From contig WHUD01000008.1 in assembly GCA_009377385.1 (NCBI GenBank), forward strand, positions 1 to 64,000: a DNA stretch of 64,000 nucleotides. Reading direction: 5' to 3'. Under the pieces are notes generated by a model, which was not told the DNA's origin, made no database searches, and was given only the letters and a program-made list of their open reading frames with translations. Made by a program: the position numbers and the translations under genes. Below, one piece after another: positions 7,868-16,236 of this stretch. Every line of letters starts with the position of its first letter. Position 1 is the first letter of the stretch. The DNA comes from Actinophytocola sp. GTDB lineage: Bacteria; Actinomycetota; Actinomycetes; Mycobacteriales; Pseudonocardiaceae.

Positions 7868-8539
7868 ATGAGCGGTATGCGCATCCCATCCGGGGACACC
7901 ACGCTCGCCGCCGACCTCGTCACACCAGCCACGCCGAGCGGCGCAGGCCTGCTGTTCGTGCACGGCTACCACAGCAGCCGCCGCAAGCAGACCCTCCGCG
8001 CCGCCGAAGTGAGCGAGCGGCTCGGCCACACCGGACTCGCCGCCGACCTCAGCGGGCACGGCGACAGCCCAGGCGACCTGCGGGAATGCACCCGGCAGGA
8101 CTACCTGCGCGACGTCGTCGCCGCCTACGACGCCCTGGCAGCCGCTGACGACGTCGATCGGATCGGCGTCTGCGCCGCGAGCTACGGCGCGTACCTGTCC
8201 TGCCTGCTGCTCGGCGAACGCCCCGTCGCCCGGCTGCTGATCCGCGCTCCCGCGCTGTACATCGACGCCGACGGAGAGGACCCGGAGTCCCGCCGGCACC
8301 TGCGCAAGCTGATCGACACCAACGCCGCGCTCGCCAACCTCGCGGCGTTCGACGGCGATACCCTCGTGCTGGAATCCGAACACGATGAGGTGATCTCGCA
8401 GGCCTCCATCGAGGCATACCTGCGGGCGGCGCGGCACGGCACCCACCGCGTGCTCGCCGGTGCGAATCACGCCCTGACCGACGAGTCGAGCAACGCCGCG
8501 TTCCTCACCGAGATCATCGACTGGTTCGCCGGCCTCTGA
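7868..8539 (+). CDS. Alpha/beta hydrolase (serine type)
   Basis: A 223-residue compact alpha/beta hydrolase. LLFVHGYHSSRRKQT is the oxyanion loop, LSGHGDSPGDL follows strand 4, and CAASYGAYL is the nucleophile elbow with Ser. The acid residue lies in LESEHDEVI and the His in AGANHALTD. It resembles short serine aminopeptidase/dienelactone hydrolase-like lipases and acts in the cytoplasm, since there is no signal peptide. Expression is probably tied to its divergent neighbour through overlapping promoters. The ATG at 7868 is used; a second in-frame ATG at 7877 is possible. Substrate unknown. Confidence 0.82.
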   Translation: MSGMRIPSGDTTLAADLVTPATPSGAGLLFVHGYHSSRRKQTLRAAEVSERLGHTGLAADLSGHGDSPGDLRECTRQDYLRDVVAAYDALAAADDVDRIGVCAASYGAYLSCLLLGERPVARLLIRAPALYIDADGEDPESRRHLRKLIDTNAALANLAAFDGDTLVLESEHDEVISQASIEAYLRAARHGTHRVLAGANHALTDESSNAAFLTEIIDWFAGL

Positions 8540-8545
8540 TGCCAT

Positions 8546-8551
8546 TAGTCT
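8546..8551 (+). promoter_or_regulatory. -10 element of leaderless yciO
   Basis: TAGTCT lies exactly 6 nt before the ATG at 8558 and there is no ribosome-binding site. The stop codon of the hydrolase is only 7 bases upstream of the hexamer. Confidence 0.5.
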
Positions 8552-8557
8552 CGCCAG

Positions 8558-9178
8558 ATGGCGAGGTACTTCGACGTCCACCCGGTCAATCCCCAACCGC
8601 GCGCGATCAACCAGATCGTCGCTCTGCTGCACAGCGTCGGCCTGATCGCCTATCCCACGGACTCCTGCTATGCGCTCGGCTGCATGATCGGCAACAAGAA
8701 GGGACTCGATCGGATCAAGGAGATCCGACAGCTCGACGACAGGCACCACTACACCCTGATGTGCCGCGACTTCTCCCAGCTCGGGCAGTTCGCCGAGGTC
8801 GACAACGCCGTGTTCCGCGCGATCAAGTCGGCAACGCCAGGGGAGTACACCTTCATCCTGCCCGCGACCCGCGAGGTGCCGCGCAAGCTCATGCACCCGA
8901 AGAAACGCACCGTCGGCGCGCGGATTCCCCGGCACCCCGTCGCGATGGCCCTGCTGGACGAACTCGGCGAACCGCTGCTGTCGTCGACGTTGCTGCTGCC
9001 AGGCGTCGATGAGCCGATGACGGACGGCTGGCAGATCAAGGAGGAGCTGGACCACGTCGTCGACGCGGTGATCGACTCGGGGGAGTGCGGGACGGAGCCG
9101 ACCACGGTGATCGACTTCTCGCACGGCGAACCGGAGATCGTCCGCTACGGCGCTGGCGACACCACGCGCTTCGAGTAG
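8558..9178 (+). CDS. yciO: YciO-type Sua5/YrdC-family protein
   Basis: A 206-residue protein that aligns along its whole length with Escherichia coli YciO: it opens with ARYFDVHPVNPQPRAINQ, then YPTDSCYALGC, KEIRQLDDRHHYTLMCRDFS, TPGEYTFILPAT and PTTVIDFSH. The fold is that of Sua5/YrdC, which makes the threonylcarbamoyl-adenylate used for the t6A modification of tRNA. Whether YciO proteins supply this activity in vivo is unsettled, so the housekeeping TsaC/Sua5 may lie elsewhere in the genome. Residues of the nucleotide/threonine pocket (KxR replaced by R..D, SxxN-type motif LLSSTLLLPG) are as in the YciO branch. The gene appears leaderless and precedes the SNF2 helicase by 45 bases. Confidence 0.85.
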   Translation: MARYFDVHPVNPQPRAINQIVALLHSVGLIAYPTDSCYALGCMIGNKKGLDRIKEIRQLDDRHHYTLMCRDFSQLGQFAEVDNAVFRAIKSATPGEYTFILPATREVPRKLMHPKKRTVGARIPRHPVAMALLDELGEPLLSSTLLLPGVDEPMTDGWQIKEELDHVVDAVIDSGECGTEPTTVIDFSHGEPEIVRYGAGDTTRFE

Positions 9179-9194
9179 CAGCCGCCCCGCCGCG

Positions 9195-9217
9195 TTGTCG
9201 GTCCCGGCCGATATCCT
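9195..9217 (+). promoter_or_regulatory. PafBC-type DNA-damage promoter of the SNF2 helicase
   Basis: TTGTCGGTC, then exactly 8 bases, then TATCCT, against the consensus TTGTCRGTG-N8-TANNNT; only the last base of the -35 part differs. TATCCT ends 6 nt before the GTG start, so the transcript would be leaderless. Confidence 0.6.
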
Positions 9218-9223
9218 CGCGGG

Positions 9224-12200
9224 GTGCGTTACGAGGTGCCCCTGGACATCGATCCGGCCGAGATCATCGAGGCGGTCGGCAAGGACACCTATGCCCGAGG
9301 CGTCAACTACGCACGTCAGGGCAGGGTCGAGCGGGCGGTGTACCGCGCGAAAGCTGGCGCCCTCGTCGGCACGGTCAACGGCAACGCCCGCAAGCCCTAC
9401 ACCACCACCGTCCGGCTCGCGCAGGACGGCGGCTTCGACCACGGGCAGTGCAGCTGCCCCGTCGGGTTCAACTGCAAGCACGTCGTCGCGCTGCTGCTCG
9501 CGGCTGGCGAGGACGGCGAACGGCCCGAGCAGGCGTCGAGTAGCTGGGAGCAGCCGCTGCAGGAACTGTGCGGCGCCAAGCAGAGCGCCACGCCGCATCC
9601 GCCGCTCGGCATCGAGCTGGCGGCGTCGCGCGGTTTGCGCGGCAGGGAGCACAACATCTCCGCGCGGCTGGTGCGGCCCGGCAAGCGCGGCGGCTGGGTG
9701 GCAGGTGACCTGAGCTGGACACGGCTCGACTCGCTGCACCTCTACGGCGACTACGACGACGAGCAGGTGCGGCTGCTGCAGGAGCTGTACGCGCTGGCGC
9801 AACCGCCTGGCGGCGCGCGGTATCCCGGCCGCTACTACGGCTACTCCGCCTCGGAGGACAAGTACCTCGACCTGTCGACGTTCGGCTCCCGGCAGCTCTG
9901 GCCGCTGCTTGACCAGGCGCGTTCCGCCGGGGTGCGGCTGGTGCACGGCACCAGGCGCGGCGAGCTTGACCCGGTCTGTGACGCCGAGGTGTGCCTCGAC
10001 GTCACCAGGAGCAAGGCGGGCGGCCTCGACGTCACGCCGCTGCTGCGGGTCGACGACGACGGCGCCGGGTTCCTCGACCGCGTCCAGCCCCGGCCGCTGC
10101 GGTTCATCGGCCGCAACGGTCACGGCCTCGTCTTCACCGACCGCGCGGCGAAGGGCGACCCGAGCGGCTGGCCGTTGTGGCTTGCCAAGCTGGCGAAACC
10201 GGCGTCGGAGCAGTTGCAGCAACTCGTGCTCGACGGCCGCAAGCTCTCGATCCCCGCGGCGGGCGTCGACCGGTTCCGCGACGAGTTTTATCCGCAGCTC
10301 CGCCACACCGCGACCATTGTCTCCTCGGACGACTCCTTCACGCCGCCGGAGATCTCCGAGCCGGACCTCGTGCTGACCGCCGACTACCGCGAGGGCCACG
10401 AGCTCGAGCTGAGCTGGGCGTGGCGGTACCAGATCGGCGACTCGCCGCTGACCATCCGGCTTGACGGGCCGATGGCGGACAGCGGCGTGCGCGACCTGCC
10501 AGCCGAGCAGGCGATCGTGGAGCGGCTCGACACCGGCCTCGAACGGTTCTCGCTCGCGCGCGGGGGCCAGAGCCAGGCGCGGACGCTGCGCGACACCCGG
10601 CTGAGCGGCGTCGAGACCATGCGGTTCACCACCGAGCTGCTGCCGCTGCTGTCCGACACGCCGGGGCTCGACGTCACGATCACCGGCGAGCAGCCGGACT
10701 ACCGCGAGGCAGGCGAGTCGCTGCGCATCGGGCTGTCCACGGAGGAGTCCGACGGCAGGGACTGGTTCGACCTCGGCGTGTCGATCACCGTCGAGGGCCG
10801 CGAGGTGCCGTTCAGCGACGTCTTCAAGGGCATCGCTCGCGGCGAGTCGCACCTACTGCTGCCGGACGGCGCGTTCTTCTCGCTCGAGAAGCCCGAGTTG
10901 CAGTCGCTGCGGCGGCTGATCGAGGAGGCGCGCTCGCTGCAGGACATCGACAGCGACACGCTGCAGATCAGCCGGTTCCAGGCCGACCTGTGGGGCGAGT
11001 TGACCCAGCTCGGCGTTGTCGACAGCCAGGCGTCGGAGTGGCGGCGGCAGGTCGACGGGCTGCTCGCGCTCGGCACGCTCGACCCGCCCCCGCTGCCAGC
11101 GAACCTCGACGCGCAGCTCCGGCCGTACCAGGCGGACGGCTACGGCTGGCTGACGTTCCTGTGGCAGCACCAGCTCGGCGGTGTGCTCGCCGACGACATG
11201 GGCCTCGGCAAGACGTTGCAGACCCTGGCGCTGGCCAGCCACGCGAAGGAGACCAGCGGCGGGGACATCCCGCCGTTCCTGATCGTCGCCCCAGCCAGCG
11301 TGGTCTCCAACTGGGCCGCCGAGGCGCACCGGTTCACCCCCGACCTCGACGTCGTGGCGATCGGCGAGACCCTTGCCAGGCGCGGCGAGTCGCTTGTGGA
11401 CGTCTCCGCAGGCGCGGACGTCGTCGTCACGTCGTACACCCTGCTGCGGCTGGACTTCGAGGAGTACGAGAGCGTCGCGTGGTCAGGGCTGGTGCTTGAC
11501 GAGGCGCAGTTCGCCAAGAACCACAAGTCGAAGGTGTACCAGTGCGCGCGGCGGCTGTCCGCGCCGTTCAAGCTGGCGATCACCGGTACGCCGATGGAGA
11601 ACAACCTGATGGAGCTGTGGTCGCTGCTGTCGATCACGGCGCCGGGGCTGTTCCCGAGCCCGACCCGGTTCAAGGAGTACTACTCCCGCCCGATCGAACG
11701 CGGCGACGCGCCCGAACTGCTCGCGCAGTTGCGGCGGCGGATCAAGCCGCTTGTCAAGCGGCGCACCAAGGAGCAGGTCGTCGCCGACCTGCCGAGCAAG
11801 CAGGAGCAGGTGCTCGAGGTCGAACTGCATGCGCGGCATCGCACGATCTACGAGCGCCACCTGCAGCGGGAGCGGCAGAAGGTGCTCAAGCTGCTTGACG
11901 ACGTCGACCGCAACCGGTTCACGATCCTGCGGTCGCTGACGTTGCTGCGGCAGCTCAGCCTGCACCCCGCGATGGTCGACGAGAAGTACGCTGGGGTGCC
12001 GTGCGGCAAGCTCGACGCGCTGTTCGAGCACCTGCAGGAGGTCATCGACGGCGGGCACCGTGCGCTGGTGTTCTCGCAGTTCACCGGCTTCCTTGACCAG
12101 GTGCGCCAGCGGATGCACGACGAGGGCGTCACGTACTGCTACCTCGACGGCAAGACCCGTAACCGCGCCGATGTGATCGACCGCTTCAAGAACGGCGACG

Positions 12201-12505
12201 CGCCGGTGTTCCTGATCAGCCTCAAGGCGGGCGGTTTCGGGCTCAACCTCACCGAGGCGGACTACTGCTTCCTGCTCGACCCGTGGTGGAACCCGGCCAC
12301 CGAGTCGCAAGCCGTCGATCGGACCCACCGCATCGGCCAGACCCGCAACGTCATGGTGTACCGGCTGATCTCGTCGAACACCATCGAGGAGAAGGTGATG
12401 GCGCTCAAGGAGCGCAAGGCGCAGCTGTTCGCCAGCGTCATGGAGGACGGCGGCGCCTTCAGCTCCGCGCTCGACGCCGACGACATCCGCGCCCTGTTCG
12501 AGTAG
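9224..12505 (+). CDS. SWIM zinc-finger SNF2-family helicase/ATPase
   Basis: A 1093-residue SWI2/SNF2 ATPase. A SWIM zinc finger (CSCPVGFNCKHVV, residues about 75-88) is followed by a long bacterial SNF2-associated region (about 150-600). The ATPase then has motif I DDMGLGKTLQ near 655, motif II LDEAQ near 757, motif III ITGTPMENN, motif V KAGGFGLNLTEADY and motif VI QAVDRTHRIGQT near 1030. Such proteins translocate on duplex DNA and remodel protein-DNA complexes; HepA/RapA-like or repair roles are known for relatives. The GTG start is preferred because TATCCT lies 6 nt before it. The PafBC-like promoter suggests induction by DNA damage. The stop is 3 bases from the convergent LLM gene. Domains are complete and uninterrupted. 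Confidence 0.92.
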   Translation: MRYEVPLDIDPAEIIEAVGKDTYARGVNYARQGRVERAVYRAKAGALVGTVNGNARKPYTTTVRLAQDGGFDHGQCSCPVGFNCKHVVALLLAAGEDGERPEQASSSWEQPLQELCGAKQSATPHPPLGIELAASRGLRGREHNISARLVRPGKRGGWVAGDLSWTRLDSLHLYGDYDDEQVRLLQELYALAQPPGGARYPGRYYGYSASEDKYLDLSTFGSRQLWPLLDQARSAGVRLVHGTRRGELDPVCDAEVCLDVTRSKAGGLDVTPLLRVDDDGAGFLDRVQPRPLRFIGRNGHGLVFTDRAAKGDPSGWPLWLAKLAKPASEQLQQLVLDGRKLSIPAAGVDRFRDEFYPQLRHTATIVSSDDSFTPPEISEPDLVLTADYREGHELELSWAWRYQIGDSPLTIRLDGPMADSGVRDLPAEQAIVERLDTGLERFSLARGGQSQARTLRDTRLSGVETMRFTTELLPLLSDTPGLDVTITGEQPDYREAGESLRIGLSTEESDGRDWFDLGVSITVEGREVPFSDVFKGIARGESHLLLPDGAFFSLEKPELQSLRRLIEEARSLQDIDSDTLQISRFQADLWGELTQLGVVDSQASEWRRQVDGLLALGTLDPPPLPANLDAQLRPYQADGYGWLTFLWQHQLGGVLADDMGLGKTLQTLALASHAKETSGGDIPPFLIVAPASVVSNWAAEAHRFTPDLDVVAIGETLARRGESLVDVSAGADVVVTSYTLLRLDFEEYESVAWSGLVLDEAQFAKNHKSKVYQCARRLSAPFKLAITGTPMENNLMELWSLLSITAPGLFPSPTRFKEYYSRPIERGDAPELLAQLRRRIKPLVKRRTKEQVVADLPSKQEQVLEVELHARHRTIYERHLQRERQKVLKLLDDVDRNRFTILRSLTLLRQLSLHPAMVDEKYAGVPCGKLDALFEHLQEVIDGGHRALVFSQFTGFLDQVRQRMHDEGVTYCYLDGKTRNRADVIDRFKNGDAPVFLISLKAGGFGLNLTEADYCFLLDPWWNPATESQAVDRTHRIGQTRNVMVYRLISSNTIEEKVMALKERKAQLFASVMEDGGAFSSALDADDIRALFE

Positions 12506-12508
12506 GGG

Positions 12509-13504
12509 TTATCGCGCCAGCTTCGCCAGGAGCTCGTATGACCGGCGGCGGTCCTCGTGGGCGTACACCATCGTCGTCACCATCAGCTCGTCGGCGTGGG
12601 TGTCCTCGACGAGCCGCGCCAGGTCGCGGCGGACGGTGTCCGGCGAGCCGACGACGCTGCCCTTGCGCCGGTTCGACATGAACCGTTGCTCCTGCTCGTC
12701 GTAGGGGTAGTTCGCTGCGAACTCCGGCGTCGGCAGCGGGATCGGCCTGCCGCGCCGCAAGCTCAGGAACGCGAACAGCCCCGGGCCGGCCAGCCACTGT
12801 GCCTGTTCATCGGTATCGGCGCAGATCACGGACACCGCGACCATGGCGTGTGGCTTGTCGAGTACGGCGGACGGCCGGAAGTTGTCCCGGTACGCGGCTA
12901 GCGCGGGGAGCGTGTTGTCCGCGGCGAAGTGGTGCGCGAAGGAGAACGGCAGGCCGAGCATCCCGGCGAGCCGCGCGCTGTAGTCGCTCGACCCGAGCAA
13001 CCACACCGGCGGCTGGTTGCCCTCTGCGGTGACGGCGTTGACGCCGCGCGCATCGTCGTGCTCGAAGTAGGAGATCAGCTCGGTGAGCTGGCGCGGGAAG
13101 CCGTCGGCCGTCAACGCCGAGTTACCCCGGACAGCGGCCGCGGTGCGGGGGTCGGTGCCCGGCGCGCGGCCGAGGCCGAGGTCGATGCGGCCGGGGTGGA
13201 ATGCCTCAAGCGTGCCGAACTGCTCCGCGACGACCAGCGGCGCGTGGTTGGGCAGCATGATCCCACCGGAGCCGACCCGCAGCGTGCTGGTCGCGTTGGC
13301 GACCTGGTTGATCAGCACGACGGTCGCGGAACTGGCGATGCCCGGCATGTTGTGGTGCTCGGCGAGCCAGTAGCGGTGGTAGCCGAGCGACTCCGCGTGC
13401 TGGGCGAGGTCGACGGTGTTGTGCAGCGCGGTCGCGGCGTCGGATCCCTCCGATACCGGCGCGAGGTCGAGCACGGACAGCGGTACACCAGAGAATGCGG
13501 CCAT
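12509..13504 (-). CDS. LLM-class flavin-dependent oxidoreductase
   Basis: A 331-residue bacterial luciferase-like monooxygenase of the MsnO8/YhbW-like branch. It shows [10 protein letters not shown] near the N terminus, the [11 protein letters not shown] motif, [13 protein letters not shown], the [11 protein letters not shown] turn and the C-terminal [10 protein letters not shown]. Relatives use FMN or FMNH2 with a reductase; the F420-specific signature is not obvious. The start is taken at the second Met (MAAFSGVPL), since the first four codons add nothing conserved; there is no clear ribosome-binding site. It overlaps no other gene and is convergent with the SNF2 gene. Substrate unknown. 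Confidence 0.87.
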   Translation of the reverse strand: MAAFSGVPLSVLDLAPVSEGSDAATALHNTVDLAQHAESLGYHRYWLAEHHNMPGIASSATVVLINQVANATSTLRVGSGGIMLPNHAPLVVAEQFGTLEAFHPGRIDLGLGRAPGTDPRTAAAVRGNSALTADGFPRQLTELISYFEHDDARGVNAVTAEGNQPPVWLLGSSDYSARLAGMLGLPFSFAHHFAADNTLPALAAYRDNFRPSAVLDKPHAMVAVSVICADTDEQAQWLAGPGLFAFLSLRRGRPIPLPTPEFAANYPYDEQEQRFMSNRRKGSVVGSPDTVRRDLARLVEDTHADELMVTTMVYAHEDRRRSYELLAKLAR

Positions 13505-13566
13505 ACCCGCTGCCAACGCGTGCGGACGACGTGATCTTCCCGCGCGCCGCCAGGATCACATGCGAG

Positions 13567-13815
13567 TCAGTGGAGTGACGGGAAGGCCGTCCTGACGACG
13601 TCGAGGCACCAGCGCATCCGTTCGCGGTAGCTGTCCGGGTGGTCGCCCGCTTCCTGCGCGACCTCGCAGCGGCAGGCGGTCGGGTCGTGGAGCTGAAGCT
13701 CGGCCTCGATGGCGGAACGGAGATCGTCGGGCGATGGCGTGCCCTCGGCCCGCAGCTTGGTGCAGAACAGCACGTGCGCCAGGTCGGCGTAGTCCCTCTC
13801 CACTGTCTCTGACAT
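13567..13815 (-). CDS. Small conserved hypothetical protein
   Basis: An 82-residue soluble protein starting [20 protein letters not shown]. It includes [41 protein letters not shown] and [14 protein letters not shown] do not recognise a named domain; the sequence looks all-helical. Codon use is normal for the window, which supports it being real. The start could be six codons upstream (a GTG) since both lack a strong ribosome-binding site. It lies on the same strand as the LLM gene, 51 bases before its start, and could be its operon partner. Confidence 0.55.
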   Translation of the reverse strand: MSETVERDYADLAHVLFCTKLRAEGTPSPDDLRSAIEAELQLHDPTACRCEVAQEAGDHPDSYRERMRWCLDVVRTAFPSLH

Positions 13816-14190
13816 GGTCGTCACCACTTTCACCAGTCACTCAAGGTGATCATGCGGGCATAACGCGATCACATATCCAGTTAAGCTCGCGATGGTGTGA
13901 TCCGCACCACCACGATGGTGTATTCCCAGCATCCCGCTCACCGGTCGCTCTGTCGACCAGCACTGGCCGGGTGTCGCGATCGTGTCCCCCGTTCCGGACG
14001 CCGTGTGCCGCAAAGATGCCCCTCGCGGGTACTGAACGGACACAGATACGTAGTTGCTTGCGTAATTTCCCCGCTTCGTGCGCGACATGGAGTTGAGAGG
14101 GTGCTTGGGGTCCGGTCCTCCGCCTCGTCAAACCGCCTCCAGCCGGGGCGGCGGCCGGACGTCAAGTACACGCCGATTAGAGGACACGCG
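13816..14190. other. Intergenic region with candidate operator half-sites
   Basis: This 375-base gap separates two divergent genes. At 13893-13920 three half-sites alternate: TGGTG, 7 bases, CACCA, 6 bases, TGGTG, next to a stretch of lower GC. A rightward open frame extends upstream through the gap from the hydrolase gene, but its sequence is Arg/Ser-rich and unlike protein. No RNA gene is apparent. Confidence 0.4.
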
Positions 14191-15036
14191 ATGACCGATG
14201 GTGCGAATCGCCTGGTGTGGTGCAAGGGCACCGTCGCGGGCGGAATGACGCAGCACGGCATCGGTGGCACCGGACGTCCGGTGCTCTTCCTGCACGGCTG
14301 GGGCCTCAGCGGACGCACCTACGAGCCCGCACTGCGACGTCTGATCGCGGCCGGACGGCGGGTGTACGCGCCATCGCTGCCGGGCTTCGGCGGTACGGCC
14401 CCGCTCGAGGTGGACCTGAGCATCGCCTCGTACGCGGCGTGGGTAGCCGACTACATCCGGGACGCGGGCATCGACGGGCCGATCGACGTCATCGGGCACT
14501 CGTTCGGCGGCGGCATCGCCATCCGGGTCGCCCACGACGCGCCTGACCTGGTCGGACGTCTGGTCCTGGTCAACGCCATCGGCGGATCGGCGTGGCGCGA
14601 CGGCAGGGGCGTCGTCCGGCCGATGGCCGAGCGTCCGCTGTGGGACTGGGGCCTCCAGCTCCGCAACGAGGTTCGGCCCAGCGGGCGTTCCGTGATTGCG
14701 ATACCGAGGATCGTGCGGGAGGCGGTCCCGAATCTGGCCCGCAACCCCGGCGTGGTGTGGCGGGTGGCCAGCATGGCGCGCGCGGCGGACCTCGCCACCG
14801 AACTCGCCACGCTGCGACGTCGTCCGCTGCCGGTCACTGTGACCTGGAGCGACCGCGACACCGTCATCCCGTTCGCCTCGTTCGCCGCGCTTCGGGCCGC
14901 GCTCGGCGACCCGCACAGCGTCGTCGTCTCCGGCGGGCACGGCTGGCTGATCGACGACGCCAGGCTGTTCGGCCACGTGCTTCCCGACCTCTTCCCCGAG
15001 CGGGACGACGACGGCGCGCGGCGTCCGGCGGCGTGA
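14191..15036 (+). CDS. Alpha/beta hydrolase
   Basis: A 281-residue serine hydrolase. LFLHGWGLSGRTYEP forms the oxyanion loop, SLPGFGGTAP follows, GHSFGGGIAI is the nucleophile elbow, DRDTVIPF holds the acid and SGGHGWLID the His. Similar proteins include carboxylesterases and MhpC-like C-C hydrolases; it is close to the type found with lipid catabolism but substrate cannot be told. The ATG at 14191 has GAGG 8 nt before it and is clearly better than the long upstream frame from 13897. A hairpin follows the stop directly. It is probably a single-gene unit. Confidence 0.85.
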   Translation: MTDGANRLVWCKGTVAGGMTQHGIGGTGRPVLFLHGWGLSGRTYEPALRRLIAAGRRVYAPSLPGFGGTAPLEVDLSIASYAAWVADYIRDAGIDGPIDVIGHSFGGGIAIRVAHDAPDLVGRLVLVNAIGGSAWRDGRGVVRPMAERPLWDWGLQLRNEVRPSGRSVIAIPRIVREAVPNLARNPGVVWRVASMARAADLATELATLRRRPLPVTVTWSDRDTVIPFASFAALRAALGDPHSVVVSGGHGWLIDDARLFGHVLPDLFPERDDDGARRPAA

Positions 15037-15037
15037 G

Positions 15038-15053
15038 GTGCCACTCGTGGCAC
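15038..15053 (+). terminator. Hairpin terminator after the hydrolase
   Basis: GTGCCAC and GTGGCAC form a 7-bp stem with a two-base loop, immediately after the stop codon, extended by GAGG/CCTC outside with a bulge. There is no U-tract, as is common for actinobacterial terminators. Confidence 0.6.
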
Positions 15054-15148
15054 GCCTCAGAACGCCCCGCAGTCGCTGCGCTGCGGCAGTCCGGCCACCC
15101 GCTTCTCCAACGGCGTCAACGGATCTTGCTGCGGCTGAGGAACGGGTA

Positions 15149-15287
15149 TTCGTTATAGGGCATATCCATATCGATGCAGTACCTTCGCCAGGACCGGTGC
15201 CCGTGCCGCAGCAACCGGTGCCGACGGGATTGATCAGACACGACATGTTGTGGTCGCTGCACTGATATGGATATCCACTTTCGTTAT
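15149..15287. mobile_element. MITE (123 bp) with 23-bp terminal inverted repeats and 8-bp target duplication
   Basis: The element spans 15157-15279. Its ends, read inward, share the pattern A-G-x-G-x-ATATCCATATC-xx-TGCAG, 19 of 23 positions identical, in inverted orientation. It is flanked by the perfect direct repeat TTCGTTAT at 15149-15156 and 15280-15287, the mark of an 8-bp target duplication. The interior (about 77 bp) codes for nothing. It lies in the gap between a convergent pair of genes, with the right target copy 4 bases from the stop codon of the membrane-protein gene. The left end is identical over 25 bases to the element end at 29-53, implying mobilisation by that IS. Confidence 0.8.
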
Positions 15288-15291
15288 TTCG

Positions 15292-16233
15292 TCAGCGACG
15301 AACGAACTTCAGCCAGGACCTGTGCCAGCGCGATGACGTCAGCCAGTCACGCATAGAGTTGGCCTCCTGGTAGCCGAGTTCGGCGGCGACGTCGAGGTAG
15401 GTATACACGCTGAACCGGTAATGCTGCGCGATGATGGTGAGCTGGACGCGGCCGTCGAACTCACGGATCAACCGGTTCATCCGTGTCGTAGTGTCGCGGA
15501 GCGGGGGCACGATGTTGATCGCGAGCCCGGCGAGTATCACCAGTGCACAGAGCCCGACAACGGGCCAGGTCAGCGAGCCAAGGCCGTCTTGGGCGGCCGT
15601 TGAGACGACCCCGAACAGGATTGCCGCTCCTAACATCACTCCGCCAGACAGCCAGTGCGTAGTCCACGACCGCAGTCCACGGCTCCCAGCGGCGATGTCG
15701 CGCACGCTGTGGATCGGACGCTTGCCAAGCAGCAGGACCGGCTGCGCGCGGTCACCGTAGGTACGCAGGATTTGCGCGCCGTACTGGTGCGCCAGCGCTG
15801 CGATGTCCGCGGGCGTTCCGCCGGAATCCGCGATGTCGACCCAGGCGAATTCCTTGTGTGCCAGGCGTTGGGACAACCGCCGTTGCTCGCGGGGCCCAAT
15901 GGTGGGTGTGTGCGGCGGCCCGCCACCGACGCCGGGAACACCAGGCGCGCTGGGTGCCGCGCCCTGGCTGCCCTGCGCAAGATGGAACACCAGCACAGCC
16001 GGAGTGGGTGCCTGCGCCTCGGCGTACCCGTGCTGACCGGCGACGCGCCGGACGTCGGTTACCGAGAGCCCCCATGTCGTTAGGTGGACGACGGCCTGCG
16101 GCTGTCCGCTGAAGCACTGCCTGGCCAGTTCCGTTCGAACGTGGTTCCGTCGATTCCGGCGATACGCGAACGCGATGAGCGCCACGGAGGCAACGGCGCT
16201 GACCACGGCCGAGAGCGCGGCAAGAGCCACCAT
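15292..16233 (-). CDS. Membrane protein of unknown function in T7SS-effector operon
   Basis: A 313-residue protein with one N-terminal helix (residues about 3-24), a large soluble segment with a Gly/Pro-rich linker (APSAPGVPGVGGG), two adjacent helices (about 195-215 and 222-242) and a C-terminal cytoplasmic region. LQ.TIIAQHYR in the latter is the only part that feels conserved. No catalytic motif was recognised. It is the last gene of a leftward operon: the upstream gene ends 3 bases before this ATG. Co-transcription with the T7SS-like effector suggests a role in its export or in protection from it, but this is inference. The downstream end abuts the MITE. Confidence 0.65.
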   Translation of the reverse strand: MVALAALSAVVSAVASVALIAFAYRRNRRNHVRTELARQCFSGQPQAVVHLTTWGLSVTDVRRVAGQHGYAEAQAPTPAVLVFHLAQGSQGAAPSAPGVPGVGGGPPHTPTIGPREQRRLSQRLAHKEFAWVDIADSGGTPADIAALAHQYGAQILRTYGDRAQPVLLLGKRPIHSVRDIAAGSRGLRSWTTHWLSGGVMLGAAILFGVVSTAAQDGLGSLTWPVVGLCALVILAGLAINIVPPLRDTTTRMNRLIREFDGRVQLTIIAQHYRFSVYTYLDVAAELGYQEANSMRDWLTSSRWHRSWLKFVRR

Positions 16234-16236
16234 GCG

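Noticed and set aside
7844-10852. A 1002-codon open frame on the minus strand opposite yciO and the SNF2 gene
   Set aside because: It is antisense to two well-supported genes, has a skewed amino-acid composition (Arg/Gly/Val/Pro) and no recognisable domain. High-GC DNA makes such frames by chance.
13897-14190. A 5' extension of the hydrolase gene at 14191
   Set aside because: The extra residues are Arg/Ser-rich and unconserved in appearance; the ATG at 14191 has a GAGG ribosome-binding site and starts the fold in the expected place.
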